64,000 bases of DNA from Verrucomicrobiota bacterium (GTDB lineage Bacteria > Verrucomicrobiota > Verrucomicrobiia > Opitutales > Opitutaceae): contig JAEZUE010000077.1 of the NCBI GenBank assembly GCA_023443455.1, positions 1 through 64,000 of the forward strand. The letters run 5' to 3'. Both the position numbers and the translations under genes were made by a program. Positions within the stretch are counted from its first letter, which is position 1, and each line of letters starts with the position of its first letter. Under the pieces are notes generated by a model, which had not been told where the DNA came from, ran no database searches, and worked only from the letters and a program-made list of their open reading frames with translations. Positions 35,173-44,253 of this stretch are shown piece by piece.

Positions 35173-36798
35173 ATGGCTCGACCCCGCGAAGCATGGAGTT
35201 CCCGACTGGGCGTGATCCTGGCTGTGGCCGGAAGCGCGGTCGGCCTGGGCAACTTTCTCCGGTTTCCCGGCCTCGCCGCCAAGTACGGCAGCGGCGGTTT
35301 CATGCTGGCCTACTTCGTCTCCCTGCTGCTCATCGGCCTGCCGATCTGCTGGGCCGAGTGGACGATCGGGCGCATCGGCGGCAGCCGCGGCTTCCACTCC
35401 TCCAGCGGCGTGTTCTTCGCGATCATCCGGCATCCGATCGGCAAATACCTCGGTCTGCTCGGCTTTCTCGTGCCGGTCTTCATCTACATGTACTACATCG
35501 TGATCGAGGGCTGGTGTCTGGGCTACGCCTGCAACTTCGCGGTCGGCAACCTCGCGCTCGGCCCGAAATCCGAGGCCTACGGCGCCTTCTTCACCGCCTT
35601 CACCGGCGCCTCCGCCGACGGGGTCGCCCTCTCGCTCGGGCTCGGGCGCGCCGACCTGTTTCTCATCGTCGTTGCGATCCTCAACCTCTTCATCATCTAC
35701 CACGGCATCACCCGCGGCATCGAGACGGTCTGCAAATGGGCCATGCCCACCCTGCTCATCATCGCGGTCGTCCTGCTCGTGCGGGTGCTCACCCTCGGCA
35801 CACCCGACCCCGCCCTGCCCCACCAGAACGTCTGGAATGGCCTCGGCTACATGTGGAACCCGCACGACGTGGTGAACTCCCTCGCCCGGCCCGAACTCTG
35901 GTTGGCCGCGGCCGGCCAAGTCTTCTTCACCCTGTCGGTGGGTTTCGGCGTGATCATCACCTACGCCAGCTACCTGACGCGCAAGGACGACATCGTGCTG
36001 AGTTCGCTCACGGCCTGCTCGACCAACGAATTCTGCGAGGTGGCCTTGGGCGGCATGATCAGCGTGCCCGCCGCATTCACCTTCCTCGGCACCGCCGGTA
36101 TCGTCGGCATGGGCACCTTCGGCCTCGGTTTCAACGTGCTCCCGCAGGTGTTCGCGACCATGCCGGGTGGCCAGTTCTTCGGCTTCCTGTTCTTCCTCCT
36201 CTTGTTCCTCGCCGCCGTCACCAGCTCCCTCTCGATGCTCCAGCCCGGCATCGCCTTCCTCGAGGAGGGCCTCGGGCTCGACCGGCGCAAGTCGGTGCTC
36301 TTCCTCGGCATGATCACCGCGATCGGCGCGTTCCTCGTGCTCTATTTCAGCAAGGACCTGAAGGCGCTCGACACGATCGACTTCTGGGTCGGCACCGTCG
36401 GCGTCTTCGTCCAGGGCACGCTCCTGGTGTTGGTCTTCTCCTACGTGCTCGGGGTCGAGCGCGGCTGGCAGGAGGCGCATCAGGGGGCCGAGATGCGCAT
36501 CCCGGCTCTGTTCAAGCCGATCCTGCGCTACGTCACCCCGGCGTTCCTGATCCTCATCTTCGCGGTGTTCGTCGCCGGCGACGTGTTCGGTTGGAACTTC
36601 AGCGTGCTCGCCCCGAAATTCCAACCCACCGCCCGCATCACCGATCTCGTCGGCTCCGCCGAGCACCCGGCCAACCCGGTCGCCATCATGTGCGTCGCCT
36701 TCATTGCCATCGTCACCGTCTTCGTCGCGATGCTCATCGGGCAGTCCGGCCAACGCTGGACCCGGCGCGAAAACGTCTCCGCCCACGACATCCCCTGA
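35173..36798 (+). CDS. Neurotransmitter:sodium symporter (NSS/SNF) family transporter
   Basis: A 541-aa sodium-coupled amino-acid-type transporter with about twelve membrane helices. The first helix carries the family signature GSAVGLGNFLRFPGLAAKYGS with the unwound Na+/substrate region, and later helices include TLSVGFGVIITYASY and STNEFCEVALGG. The start at 35173 is fixed by that N-terminal helix; the open frame upstream is antisense to the Lpt permease. The substrate is probably a small amino acid. Directly downstream (3-bp gap) is a tiny single-helix protein resembling MetS, the small subunit of methionine/alanine NSS importers, which supports a MetP-like role. Confidence 0.9.
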   Translation: MARPREAWSSRLGVILAVAGSAVGLGNFLRFPGLAAKYGSGGFMLAYFVSLLLIGLPICWAEWTIGRIGGSRGFHSSSGVFFAIIRHPIGKYLGLLGFLVPVFIYMYYIVIEGWCLGYACNFAVGNLALGPKSEAYGAFFTAFTGASADGVALSLGLGRADLFLIVVAILNLFIIYHGITRGIETVCKWAMPTLLIIAVVLLVRVLTLGTPDPALPHQNVWNGLGYMWNPHDVVNSLARPELWLAAAGQVFFTLSVGFGVIITYASYLTRKDDIVLSSLTACSTNEFCEVALGGMISVPAAFTFLGTAGIVGMGTFGLGFNVLPQVFATMPGGQFFGFLFFLLLFLAAVTSSLSMLQPGIAFLEEGLGLDRRKSVLFLGMITAIGAFLVLYFSKDLKALDTIDFWVGTVGVFVQGTLLVLVFSYVLGVERGWQEAHQGAEMRIPALFKPILRYVTPAFLILIFAVFVAGDVFGWNFSVLAPKFQPTARITDLVGSAEHPANPVAIMCVAFIAIVTVFVAMLIGQSGQRWTRRENVSAHDIP

Positions 36799-36801
36799 AC
36801 C

Positions 36802-36972
36802 ATGGAAGACCACGCCCTCACCCCCGCCGGCCTCGCCATCATGATCGGTTCCGTCGGCACCGTCGCCCTCGTCTTCGTCTGGTGCCTCGCCCGCGTCCTG
36901 CGTTCCCGCCGCGCCCCCGAGGAACTCGCGAAGGTCGAGCCGGTCGGAGAAGCGCAGATCGACCAACGCTGA
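36802..36972 (+). CDS. MetS-like NSS transporter small subunit (56 aa)
   Basis: A 56-aa protein starting 3 bases after the stop of the NSS symporter gene, on the same strand. It has one hydrophobic segment (GLAIMIGSVGTVALVFVWCL, residues 10-29) followed by basic RVLRSRRAPEE, the pattern of the MetS family small subunits that accompany MetP-type NSS symporters in other bacteria. Tight spacing means it is almost certainly co-translated. Too short for usual gene-length cut-offs, so easily missed. Function by family: required for or stabilises the transporter. No other reading of this stretch is convincing. Confidence 0.8.
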   Translation: MEDHALTPAGLAIMIGSVGTVALVFVWCLARVLRSRRAPEELAKVEPVGEAQIDQR

Positions 36973-37096
36973 GGGTCGCGGCCGGTCCGGCCCCGGCGAA
37001 TGTTACAGCGAGGTGAACTCTGCACGTGGCGGCCCGACTCCGCCCGCTTTGCACTTCGCTTCCACCGCGACATTCCCATCCTAGCCCGGCTCCACG

Positions 37097-39202
37097 ATGC
37101 CTCGATCCCACTCCCAACCCTCCCGAGCGAAGACCGCCCATCCCGACCGCAAGGCGATGTTCTTCAATCGCGAACTCAGCTGGCTGGCCTTCAACCGCCG
37201 CGTGCTCGAGCAGGCCTCCGACGAGCGCCATCCGCTGCTCGAGCGCCTGAAGTTCCTGGCCATCGTCAGCTCCAACCTCGACGAATTCTTCGAGATCCGC
37301 GTCGCCGGCCTGATCCAGCAGGTCGACTCCGACATCGTCGAACCCGGGCTCGACGGGCTGGGCGCCCGCGAGCAGCTGCGGCGCATCCATCTCGTGGTGG
37401 CATCCGAGGTCGAGGAACAGTACCGCTGCTGGCACGCCCACCTCCAGCCGGCCCTGCGTCGCGAGGGCATCGTCTTCAAGACCGGCCGGGAACTGACCAA
37501 GGCCGAGCAGTCGTGGGTCCGCAAATACTTCGCGAGCCAGGTCTACCCCGTGCTCACGCCGCTGGCCGTCGACGCCTCCCACCCCTTCCCGCAGCTCGGC
37601 AACAAGACGCTGAACATCGTCGTCACCGTCGACGACCCGACCACCCCCGAAAACGAGGGCTTCCTGGCCATCCTCCCCATCCCGCGCATCCTGCCGCGCG
37701 TGGTCCGGATCCTGCCCGAGGCCGGCGGGCCGGAGCGCTACATCTTCCTGAGCGAGATCGTGAAGCTCTGCGCCGACCAGCTCTTCTCCGGCTACCGCAT
37801 CAGCGGCGCCCACGCCTTCCGGGTCACCCGCAACAGCGACCTCTACATCGACGAGGAGGAAGCCGAGAACCTGCTCAAGCGCATCGAGGAGGAGCTGCGC
37901 AACCTCCGCCGCGGCGCCGCCGTGCGCCTCGAGATCGAGGACGGGGTCGACGACCACACCTTCGAGCGCCTCACCGACCACCTCGGCCTGGCCCGCGAAT
38001 ACGTCTTCCGCATCAACGGCCCGATCAACTTCCTCCGGCTTTTCGGCGCCTACGATCTGATCGCCCGCCCCGAGCTGAAGTACCCGCCCCTGCGCGCGGC
38101 CCCCGGCCCCTTCGCGGCCGACGACACGCCGATCCTCGCCGCCATCGCCCAGCGCGACCACCTGCTGCACCACCCGTACGACTCCTTCGACCCCGTCGTC
38201 GCCTTCGTGCAGGAGGCCGCGCGCGACCCGCAGGTCTTCGCCGTGAAGCAGACCCTGTATCGCACCAGCGGCGACTCCCCGATCGTGCACGCCCTCATCG
38301 AGGCGGCGCGCAACGGCAAGCAGGTCACCGCCCTGGTCGAGCTCAAGGCCCGTTTCGACGAGGCCAACAACATCCAGTGGGCCCGCCAGCTCGAGGAGGC
38401 CGGGGTCCACGTCGTGTACGGCGTCGTCGGCCTGAAGATCCACTGCAAGTGCTGCCTGGTCGTCCGCCGCGAGGGCGAGGCCCTGCACCACTACGCGCAT
38501 CTGGGCACCGGCAACTACAACCCGCGCACCGCCCGCATCTACACCGACTTCAGCCTCTTCACCGCCCGGCAGGAGCTCACGACCGAGGTGGCCTACCTGT
38601 TCAACGTGCTCACCGGCTTCATCCGCGAGCCGAAGTTCCGCCACCTCCTCGCCGCCCCCCATAACCTCCACTCCCGTATCCAGGAACTGATCCAACGCGA
38701 GGCCGCCGCGGCCCGCGCCGGCCGGCCCGCCCGCATCGTCGCCAAGATGAACAGCCTGGTCGACCGCGCCACGATCGAGGCGCTCTACGCCGCCTCCCGC
38801 GCCGGCGTGCGGATCGACCTGATCGTGCGCGGCGTGTGCTGTCTCGTCCCCGGAGTGCCCGGCCTGAGCGAGAACATCCGCGTGCGCTCCCTCGTCGGCC
38901 GTTTCCTCGAGCACGCCCGGGCGTTCCATTTCGAGAACGGCCCCGACGGCCCCGAGGTCTACCTGGGCAGCGCCGACTGGATGCCCCGCAACTTCTTCCG
39001 CCGCGTCGAGGTCGTGTTCCCGATCGCCGATCCCGCGCTGAAGGAGCACATCATGCGAGAAGTGCTCGAGATCCAACTCGACGATACGGCCAACGCCTAC
39101 GAGCTGGGTGCCAACGGCGCCTACGCGCCCATCGAGACCGAGGCCGGGCGCAAGCCCCAGTCCTCGCAGGACATTTTCCTCGCGCGGGCCCAAGGCAAGT
39201 AG
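37097..39202 (+). CDS. ppk1: Polyphosphate kinase 1
   Basis: A 701-aa enzyme forming long-chain polyphosphate from ATP. Family start is FFNRELSWLAFNRRVLEQA near residue 21 (N domain), followed by the HD-type helical domain and two phospholipase-D-like catalytic domains. The phosphorylated histidine is His449 in LKIHCKC, and HLGTGNYNPRTARIYTDF follows it. Length is standard. The ATG at 37097 adds a 20-residue basic leader before the conserved core. It stands alone, 124 bp after the MetS-like gene; no ppx is adjacent. A 109-bp tandem array follows its 3' end. Confidence 0.95.
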   Translation: MPRSHSQPSRAKTAHPDRKAMFFNRELSWLAFNRRVLEQASDERHPLLERLKFLAIVSSNLDEFFEIRVAGLIQQVDSDIVEPGLDGLGAREQLRRIHLVVASEVEEQYRCWHAHLQPALRREGIVFKTGRELTKAEQSWVRKYFASQVYPVLTPLAVDASHPFPQLGNKTLNIVVTVDDPTTPENEGFLAILPIPRILPRVVRILPEAGGPERYIFLSEIVKLCADQLFSGYRISGAHAFRVTRNSDLYIDEEEAENLLKRIEEELRNLRRGAAVRLEIEDGVDDHTFERLTDHLGLAREYVFRINGPINFLRLFGAYDLIARPELKYPPLRAAPGPFAADDTPILAAIAQRDHLLHHPYDSFDPVVAFVQEAARDPQVFAVKQTLYRTSGDSPIVHALIEAARNGKQVTALVELKARFDEANNIQWARQLEEAGVHVVYGVVGLKIHCKCCLVVRREGEALHHYAHLGTGNYNPRTARIYTDFSLFTARQELTTEVAYLFNVLTGFIREPKFRHLLAAPHNLHSRIQELIQREAAAARAGRPARIVAKMNSLVDRATIEALYAASRAGVRIDLIVRGVCCLVPGVPGLSENIRVRSLVGRFLEHARAFHFENGPDGPEVYLGSADWMPRNFFRRVEVVFPIADPALKEHIMREVLEIQLDDTANAYELGANGAYAPIETEAGRKPQSSQDIFLARAQGK

Positions 39203-39284
39203 GGCGGATTCGACAACCCTCCGGGGCACTCCCTACCCCGCCCCCTCGACCGTGGCGCTGTTCGCCAGAACAGCGATTCCGCCG

Positions 39285-39650
39285 GCACGCAAGCGCGTGG
39301 CGCAGGCGTCCTTGCCTGCGAACAAAAGATCCCGCCAGCTCCCCGGCCTCATCCAACCTCGCCGGCACCAAGGCCGGCGCCACGCCCGGTCCAGCACGCA
39401 AACGCGTGGCGCAGGCGTCCCTGCCTGCGAACAAAAGATCCCGCCAGCTCCCCGGCCTCATCCCACTTCGCCGGCACGGAGGCCGGCGTCACGCCCGGTC
39501 CGGCACGCAAGCGCGTGGCGCAGGCGTCCCTGCCTGCGAACAAAAGATCCCGCCAACTCCCCGGCCCCATCCCACCTCGCCGGCACGGAGGCCGGCGCCA
39601 CGCCCGGTCCGGCACGCAAACGCGTGGCGCAGGCGTCCCTGCCTGCGAAA
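39285..39650. repeat. 109-bp tandem repeat array, ~3.4 copies
   Basis: Units begin (GCACGCAA) at 39285, 39394, 39503 and 39612, exactly 109 bp apart; the last is partial and ends at about 39650. Each full unit holds two hairpins: GCAGGC/GCCTGC with a 6-base loop and GCCGGC/GCCGGC with a 6-base loop, joined by AACAAAAGATCCCGCC. Because 109 is not a multiple of three, the frame shifts in each unit, so it is not coding. Copies differ by a few substitutions, including CACCAAGG versus CACGGAGG. It fills most of the 502-bp gap between ppk1 and the tolC-type gene. Confidence 0.9.
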
Positions 39651-39704
39651 CCGGCCGTCGCCGGCTCACTGGCCTGCGCGGAAATCGAGTCGTTCCGTGG
39701 AGGC

Positions 39705-41045
39705 TCAGTTCGCCGTGCCGAGCACCGGGTCGGCCACGCCCATCGCCTTGCGCAACTGGGCGACGGCGACGTTGTAGGCGAACAACGCCTGCACCTTGTT
39801 GTTGCCCGCCTCGGTCAGCGCGACCTGCGCCTGCAGCACATCGAGTTGGGTGGCCGCACCCACATCGAAACGCGCACGGGAAAGGCGCAGCGCCTCGGTG
39901 GCCTGCTCGACCACCTTCGTCGACGAGGCGACCAGCTCGACCGCCTGCTGCCAGGAGGCGAAGTTGCGGCGCACCTCCACGTCGATCGCGAGCTTCTGCT
40001 CGTCGAGCGTCAGCCTGGCCTGGGAAAGCTCGGACTTCGCGCTGCGTATCCGACCGGCGGTGGCGCGGCCGTCGAAGATCGCCCACGAGGATTGCGCCCC
40101 GAGGAACCAGCCGTCGGCGGAGCCCTGGCCGGTCAGGCTGCGGGCCGCCAGCACGCGGTTGCTGGCGATCTGCCAGCCGGCCGAGACGCCGACGGTGGGC
40201 AGATAGCCGGCACGGGCGATCGTCACACCCGACTCGGCGGCCGCAACGCCCTTGGCGAAGGCCTGCAGCTCGGGCCGGTTGCGCTCGGCCGAAAGCAGCG
40301 CGGCATCGAGGGAGAACTGCTCGTCGCCGTAGGTCAGCTCGCCGACAAAATCCGGCACCTTGGTGACATTGTCGCCCACGCGGTTGGTGAAACCGAGCAG
40401 CTGGCGCAGCTCCTCGATCGCGATGCGCAGGTCGTTGCGGGCGGTGATCAACGGCGGGCGGCCGTTGGCCAGCGCGACTTCGGCGCGCAGCACGTCGAAC
40501 TGGGCGCCGGCGCCGGCCTCGTAGCGGTTGCGCGCGTTCTTCAGCTCCTCCTCGAGCAGCGAGAGCGCCTGCTCGCGCACCTTGATCGTCTCCTCGGCGC
40601 GCAGCACGTTGTAGAAGCCGGCGCGCACGCCGGCCAGCACCTCGTTGGTGACGGCCTGGAGCTGCAGCTCGGCCGCGTCGCGGGCGTTGCGGGCGGCCTT
40701 CGCCCGGCCGCGCACTGCGCCACCGGCATACACGGTCTGGCCGACGCTCGCGGAGCCGTTCCACGACTCGTTGGCGTAGCCGGCCGGGGTGATCTGGTCG
40801 GCGGTGCGCGAATACGAGGCGTCGACCGAGGCCTGCGGCAGGTAGCCGGCGCGCGCGGTGAGCAGCGCGCCCTCGGCGGAGTTGAGGCGCTCACGCGCCG
40901 AGCGGATCGTGAAGTTGTTCTCGGCCGCGTAGCGCAGGGCCGACGACAGATCGAGGCTGTCGGGCACCGGCTGCGAGGGGGCGGGCGCCGCCCAGAGGAC
41001 GGTCGAGCCGAGGGCGAGGATCAGGAGGGTACGGATCGGTTTCAT
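39705..41045 (-). CDS. TolC family outer membrane channel
   Basis: A 446-aa outer-membrane efflux protein, the exit duct of the tripartite pump encoded upstream. It has a signal peptide (MKPIRTLLILALGSTVLWA) and the TolC duplication: two halves of long coiled helices rich in Ala, Arg, Glu and Gln, with LSSALRYAAENNFTIRSARERL at residue 33 onward (first helix) and an equivalent second half near 245. No lipobox cysteine is seen. It is the last gene of the operon, 15 bp after the RND gene. Confidence 0.92.
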   Translation of the reverse strand: MKPIRTLLILALGSTVLWAAPAPSQPVPDSLDLSSALRYAAENNFTIRSARERLNSAEGALLTARAGYLPQASVDASYSRTADQITPAGYANESWNGSASVGQTVYAGGAVRGRAKAARNARDAAELQLQAVTNEVLAGVRAGFYNVLRAEETIKVREQALSLLEEELKNARNRYEAGAGAQFDVLRAEVALANGRPPLITARNDLRIAIEELRQLLGFTNRVGDNVTKVPDFVGELTYGDEQFSLDAALLSAERNRPELQAFAKGVAAAESGVTIARAGYLPTVGVSAGWQIASNRVLAARSLTGQGSADGWFLGAQSSWAIFDGRATAGRIRSAKSELSQARLTLDEQKLAIDVEVRRNFASWQQAVELVASSTKVVEQATEALRLSRARFDVGAATQLDVLQAQVALTEAGNNKVQALFAYNVAVAQLRKAMGVADPVLGTAN

Positions 41046-41060
41046 TTCCGAATGGATGAA

Positions 41061-44000
41061 TTATTTGGAGGCCACCGGGGTGGCGGCGGTCGACGGGAAG
41101 GCGGCGAGTGGTTTGGCCGGTGCGTTCTCGGCATGCACATCGTGTCCGAGCAGCATGTACAAGGAAGGGAGGACGAACAGGGTAAACGCCGTGCCGATGG
41201 CCATGCCGCCGACCAGCACCAGACCGATGCTGTTGCGCGCCTCGGCGCCGGGGCCCGAGACGAAGCACAGCGGGAGATGGCCGGCCACGGTGGCGACCGT
41301 GGTCATGAGCACGGGGCGCAGGCGGGTGCGCGAGGACATCCGGATCGCCTCGAGCTTGCTCTTCCCCTGCTCCTGGAGCTGGTTGGCGAACTCGACGATG
41401 AGGATGCCGTTGCGCGCGATCAGGCCGATGAGGGTGATCAGGCCGACCTGCGAGTAGATGTTGATCGAGGTCGTGAAACCGTCGGTCCACCACGGGATCG
41501 TGGGGTTGAGCATCTTGCCGAAGGTGAACAGCAGCGCGGCGAAGAAGGCCAGCGGCACCGAGCCGAAGAGGATGATCAGCGGGTCGCGGAAGCTGTTGAA
41601 CTGCGCCGCGAGCACCAGGAAGATCATCACCACGGCGAGCAGGAGGGCCGGCAGAAACTTGTCGCCCTCGGTGCGGAGCTGGCGCGACTCGCCGGTGTAG
41701 TCGATCGTGTAGCCGGCGGGCAGCGTCTGCTTGGCCAGCGCCTCGAGCGTGAGCAGCGCGTCGTCGAGGGTGCTGTTGGTCACGCCACTGAGCTTGATCG
41801 CGTTGAGCTGCTGGAAACGGCTCAGCGAACGCGGGATCACCGACTCCTCGATGTGGGCGATCGTGCCCAGGGAGATGAGCTCGCCGCGCGGGCCGGCGAT
41901 GTGGATGTCGGCCAGCTGGTCGGTGGTGAGACGTTGGACACGCTCGACCTGCGGGATGACCTTGAAGCTGCTGCCCTCGATGCTGAAGCGGTTCACGTAG
42001 TTGCCGCCGATCGCGGAGGCGAGGTCGTAGCCGACCTGGCGCAGGTTCAGCCCCATCGCGGCGACCTTCTCGCGGTCGATCACGACGCGGCCCTGCGGCT
42101 GGTCGATCTTGGTGTCCTGCTGGAGGAACATGAACTTGCCCGTGCCCATGGCGCGGCCGAGCAGTTCCTCGGCCACGGGCATCATCCGGGAGTGGTCCTC
42201 GGTGGAGCAGATCAGGAACTCGACGGGCATGTCGCTGCCGCCGGGCAGCGCGGGCGGGAGCACCGGGAAGAAGCTCACGCCGGGGATGAAATGCGTCTTC
42301 TGCTGCACTTCGGAGAGAATCTCGCCGATGCCGCGCTGCCGCTGGTTCCACGGATCGACGATCATGCCGGCGAAGCCGCCGGTCGGCATCGTGACCTGGA
42401 ACGAATACGCGAACTCGGGCACGCTCGTCATCACCTCGTCGATCGCCCGGGTATGGCGCTTGGTCTCGTCGAGGGTGGCATTCGCGGCGGTGTTGGTGAC
42501 GATGCCGAAGAGGAAGCCCTGGTCCTCGGTCGGCGCGAGCTCCTTGGGCGAGAGCTGCCACATCATGAAGGTGGAACCGAAGAGCACCAGCCACACGCAG
42601 TAGGCCATCCACCGGCTGCGCAGGGAAACGTCGATGATCTTGCCGTAGAACTGGCGGAATTTGTCGAAGTGCCGGTTGATCATGCCGGCGAAGCCGTGCT
42701 CCTCGGCGGAGCGGTCGAGCAGGCGCGAAGCCATCATCGGCGAGAGCGTGATCGCCACGATGCCGGAGATGAGCACCGCACCGGCGAGCGTGAGGGCGAA
42801 CTCGCGGAAGAGCGCGCCCGTCAGGCCGCCTTGGAGACCGATCGGAGTGTACACTGCGGCGAGGGTGACCGTCATCGAGATCACCGGGCCGACCAGTTCG
42901 CGGGCACCGGCCAGCGCCGCATCGAGGGGCGACTGGCCCTCGCGCAGGTGGCGCTCGATGTTCTCGACGACGACGATGGCGTCGTCGACCACGAGACCGA
43001 CCGAGAGCACGACGGCGAGCAGCGTGAGCAGGTTGAGCGTGAACCCGAAGGCCTGCATGAGGAAGACCGCGCCGATGAGCGAGATCGGGATCGCCATGAT
43101 CGGCACGAGCACGGTGCGCCAGGAGCCGAGGAAGAGAAAGATGACGAGCATGACGATCAGCAGCGTCTCGACGAGGGTCTTGGCGACCTCGTGGATGGCG
43201 TCGTTGATGTACTCGGTGGCATCGTACGCGATGTTGGCCTCGAGGCCGTTGGGCACCTCGGCCTTGATCTGCTCCATCTCGGCCCGGACCCGGCCGATGA
43301 CCTCGATCGAGTTCGAGTTGGGTTGCACGAAGATGCCCATGAACACGGCCGCCTGGCCGCTGAAGCGAACCTCGGAACTGTAGTCCTCGGCGCCGAGCAC
43401 GACGTCGGAGATGTCCTCGAGGCGCACGAGCGTGTCGCCGCTGCTGCGCACGACCAGCCGGCGGAACTCGTCGGCGGTGCGCAGGTTGGTGTTGGCCGTG
43501 AGCGGCACCTGGATGAGGGCGCCCTTGGTCGAGCCGAGCGCGGAGAGATAGTTGTTCGCGGAGAGGGCCTCGCGCACCTCGGAGGGTGTGATGCCGAGCG
43601 CGGCCATGCGGTCGGGCTTGAGCCAGATGCGCATGGCGTAGGTGCGCCCGCCCATGATCTCGGCGCGCTGCACCCCGGCCACCGCCGAGAGGCGCGGCTG
43701 TACCTTGCGGGTGAGGTAGTCGGTGATCTCGTTCTGCTCCATCACCGAGGAACCGAAGCTGAGGTAGGCGGAGGCCAACGACGAATCGGCCGGCACCAGA
43801 TCGATCAACGGCACCTCGGACTCGGGCGGGAGATCGCCGCGCACGGCGTTGACCTTCGAGGTGATCTGCGTGAGCGCCTCGTTGCCGTCGAAATTGATCC
43901 GCAGGCGGGCCGTGATCTCCGACATGCCCTGGCTGCTGGTCGACTGGATGTAGTCGATGCCGTCGGCCGCAGCGATGGCCCGCTCGATCGGCGTGGTGAT

Positions 44001-44198
44001 GAAACCGCGGACGAGGTCGGCGTCGGCGCCGATGTAGAACGTGCGGACGGTGATCGAGGAGTTGTCGCTGCGTGGATACTGGCGCACGCTCAGGGTGCGC
44101 CAGGCCTGCACGCCGGCGATGATGATCACGAGGTTGACGACGATCGCGAGGACCGGCCGTCGGATGAAGATGTCGGTGATGGAGGACTTGAATTTCAT
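41061..44198 (-). CDS. RND multidrug efflux permease (AcrB/HAE1 type)
   Basis: A 1045-aa proton-driven exporter of the inner membrane. It has the N-terminal helix after FIRRPVLAIVVNLVIIIAG, two large periplasmic loops and twelve membrane helices in two homologous halves. The paired proton-relay Asp residues are in SVGLVVDDAIVVVEN (about residue 403). VQPRLSAVAGVQRAEIMGG and the terminal GMAIGTAFTLFVLPSLY are typical HAE1 features. Substrate range is unknown; aromatic or amphiphilic drugs are usual. It lies 55 bp after the adaptor gene and 15 bp before the tolC-type gene in a marR-adaptor-permease-channel operon. Confidence 0.95.
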   Translation of the reverse strand: MKFKSSITDIFIRRPVLAIVVNLVIIIAGVQAWRTLSVRQYPRSDNSSITVRTFYIGADADLVRGFITTPIERAIAAADGIDYIQSTSSQGMSEITARLRINFDGNEALTQITSKVNAVRGDLPPESEVPLIDLVPADSSLASAYLSFGSSVMEQNEITDYLTRKVQPRLSAVAGVQRAEIMGGRTYAMRIWLKPDRMAALGITPSEVREALSANNYLSALGSTKGALIQVPLTANTNLRTADEFRRLVVRSSGDTLVRLEDISDVVLGAEDYSSEVRFSGQAAVFMGIFVQPNSNSIEVIGRVRAEMEQIKAEVPNGLEANIAYDATEYINDAIHEVAKTLVETLLIVMLVIFLFLGSWRTVLVPIMAIPISLIGAVFLMQAFGFTLNLLTLLAVVLSVGLVVDDAIVVVENIERHLREGQSPLDAALAGARELVGPVISMTVTLAAVYTPIGLQGGLTGALFREFALTLAGAVLISGIVAITLSPMMASRLLDRSAEEHGFAGMINRHFDKFRQFYGKIIDVSLRSRWMAYCVWLVLFGSTFMMWQLSPKELAPTEDQGFLFGIVTNTAANATLDETKRHTRAIDEVMTSVPEFAYSFQVTMPTGGFAGMIVDPWNQRQRGIGEILSEVQQKTHFIPGVSFFPVLPPALPGGSDMPVEFLICSTEDHSRMMPVAEELLGRAMGTGKFMFLQQDTKIDQPQGRVVIDREKVAAMGLNLRQVGYDLASAIGGNYVNRFSIEGSSFKVIPQVERVQRLTTDQLADIHIAGPRGELISLGTIAHIEESVIPRSLSRFQQLNAIKLSGVTNSTLDDALLTLEALAKQTLPAGYTIDYTGESRQLRTEGDKFLPALLLAVVMIFLVLAAQFNSFRDPLIILFGSVPLAFFAALLFTFGKMLNPTIPWWTDGFTTSINIYSQVGLITLIGLIARNGILIVEFANQLQEQGKSKLEAIRMSSRTRLRPVLMTTVATVAGHLPLCFVSGPGAEARNSIGLVLVGGMAIGTAFTLFVLPSLYMLLGHDVHAENAPAKPLAAFPSTAATPVASK

Positions 44199-44253
44199 GG
44201 CGTCATGGCGGCGCGGGGCGCGACGTGGTGGGCGGCGGGAGCGCGGGCTCCGC

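Noticed and set aside
39285..39650. CRISPR array
   Set aside because: Units are contiguous 109-bp repeats with no unique spacers and internal hairpins; no cas genes are present.
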